A stretch of DNA of 51,489 bases from Muribaculaceae bacterium. Its GTDB lineage: Bacteria > Bacteroidota > Bacteroidia > Bacteroidales > Muribaculaceae. Position numbers and translations under genes: made by a program. A model generated the notes under the pieces. It was not told the origin of the DNA, made no database searches, and saw only the letters and a list, made by a program, of their open reading frames with translations. Position 1 is the first letter of the stretch, and each line of letters starts with the position of its first letter. The DNA is taken from positions 1-51,489 of the forward strand of contig JAGCCU010000013.1 of assembly GCA_017651515.1 (NCBI GenBank), given 5' to 3'. Shown here in pieces: positions 50,754 through 51,489 of this stretch.

Positions 50754-51489
50754 TTAGTTGAAGATGTACTTGATACCAATTGAGGCGTTCCAGCACTGGC
50801 CAATGGCTTTGTTAGGAACGAAGGTCTTGGTGTCGCCGTGAATAGCGGCAGGAGTAGAGAACAGTGCCACGCCATCGGCATCGACACCTTCATACTTCAG
50901 GATGCGAGCATCTGAACCGATTTCGGGGTTGAGATATTTGCTTACGCCCCAGCTCGAGTTGAACAGGTTGAGCAGGTTCTTGATGTCGAAGCTCAGCTGC
51001 AGAGTGTGCTTTGCACCGGCAACGTTGAATGAGAAGTCGTGCTTGTAGCTCAGGTCAACGCGGTGTACCCATGGGCTATAGACGCTGTAACCTTCGGCAT
51101 ATTTGCCCTGACGGTTCTTCAGATAGTTGCTGTTGTGCACGTAGTCCATGAAGCGGCTCATGTCGCCGTTGGAAACGAAGCGGAACTTACCGCTGCTTAC
51201 TTCCTCATCAGTAGGTACGTAGATTGCATCATAGTTGTATCCGTCACCGTTCATGTCGTTTACGGTCATGTAAGAGTAGTTGTAGCCACCGCGCCAGGTC
51301 TCATAGATCAGGCCATAGTGGTTGCCGCTCTTGTCGTGACCGATAGCCGAGAATACGAAACGGTCAGGAGTTACATACTGCGAGTTGTGCAGCTTGATGT
51401 TGTTAGGACCTTCGGTGGTAGGCACATATGTGAACGCCGACTCAGCTGCTGAACCAGGCATACCGGTAACTTCCTTGTTCACCACGTGA
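50754..51489 (-). CDS. TonB-dependent outer-membrane receptor, C-terminal part
   Basis: The frame is open to the window edge and gives about 245 residues of the C-terminal barrel: SPWVHRVDLSYKHDFSFNV, LQLSFDIKNLLNLFNSSWG and the final strand NASIGIKYIFN with a C-terminal aromatic-polar-Asn ending. This is the pattern of Oar-like/TonB-dependent receptors that often carry an N-terminal carboxypeptidase-regulatory domain. The plug is outside the window. The gene is followed directly by the BACON/OB lipoprotein gene. Confidence 0.88.
   Translation of the reverse strand, partial: HVVNKEVTGMPGSAAESAFTYVPTTEGPNNIKLHNSQYVTPDRFVFSAIGHDKSGNHYGLIYETWRGGYNYSYMTVNDMNGDGYNYDAIYVPTDEEVSSGKFRFVSNGDMSRFMDYVHNSNYLKNRQGKYAEGYSVYSPWVHRVDLSYKHDFSFNVAGAKHTLQLSFDIKNLLNLFNSSWGVSKYLNPEIGSDARILKYEGVDADGVALFSTPAAIHGDTKTFVPNKAIGQCWNASIGIKYIFN

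Overview
The window looks like a chromosomal segment of a gut-type Bacteroidales (Muribaculaceae- or Prevotellaceae-like; the exact family cannot be fixed from this window). The reasons are repeated Bacteroidetes-type promoters (a TAnnTTTG -7 box, often with TTTG or TTG about 19-20 nt upstream), BACON/OB-fold lipoproteins, a TonB-dependent receptor, DUF3078, DUF3108 and DUF4923 proteins, BspA-like leucine-rich-repeat proteins with dockerin tails, and C25 peptidases of the PorU type.

Layout. The left edge (1-154) is the 3' end of an IS3-family insertion sequence with its right terminal repeat. On the minus strand, 197-4392 reads as one unit: aminopeptidase P, gamma-class carbonic anhydrase, pseudouridine kinase and pseudouridine-5'-phosphate glycosidase. 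Next come a secreted outer-membrane-like protein, a membrane-anchored alpha/beta hydrolase, tRNA-Val(GAC) and a GH2 beta-galactosidase. From about 9.3 to 11.3 kb lies a gene-poor patchwork of short repeats holding one tiny but well-formed transcription unit. It separates the GH2 gene from a GH53 endo-galactanase that carries a single in-frame stop codon. After a DUF3108 gene (+), a five-gene minus operon (acyl carrier protein, ketoacyl-ACP synthase III, short-chain dehydrogenase, secreted protein, glycosyltransferase) suggests synthesis and transfer of an acyl or lipid group. A longer minus-strand run (25108-16947) carries pyrG, yidC, a zinc-ribbon/PQ-repeat/TM2 protein, a membrane-anchored GH25 lysozyme and three envelope proteins.

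The plus-strand centre (25.5-41.6 kb) is a surface-protein region. It has two BspA-like proteins with dockerins, a small beta-barrel, and three PorU-like C25 cysteine peptidases, the first separated from the other two by rex and a fumarylacetoacetate-hydrolase-like gene that has lost its metal ligands. The right part holds dut and a TPR protein (-), DPP-IV, miaA and a DUF4923 lipoprotein (+), a nucleotide pyrophosphatase/phosphodiesterase (-), and a BACON/OB-fold lipoprotein downstream of a TonB-dependent receptor cut by the window edge (-).

Most noteworthy: the three PorU-like proteases, the first with a G+C-rich 5' two-thirds; the FAH-like pseudoenzyme overlapping rex; the nonsense-interrupted GH53; and the 2-kb repeat patchwork with its paired double-hairpin element. 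No CRISPR array, rRNA or prophage was seen.
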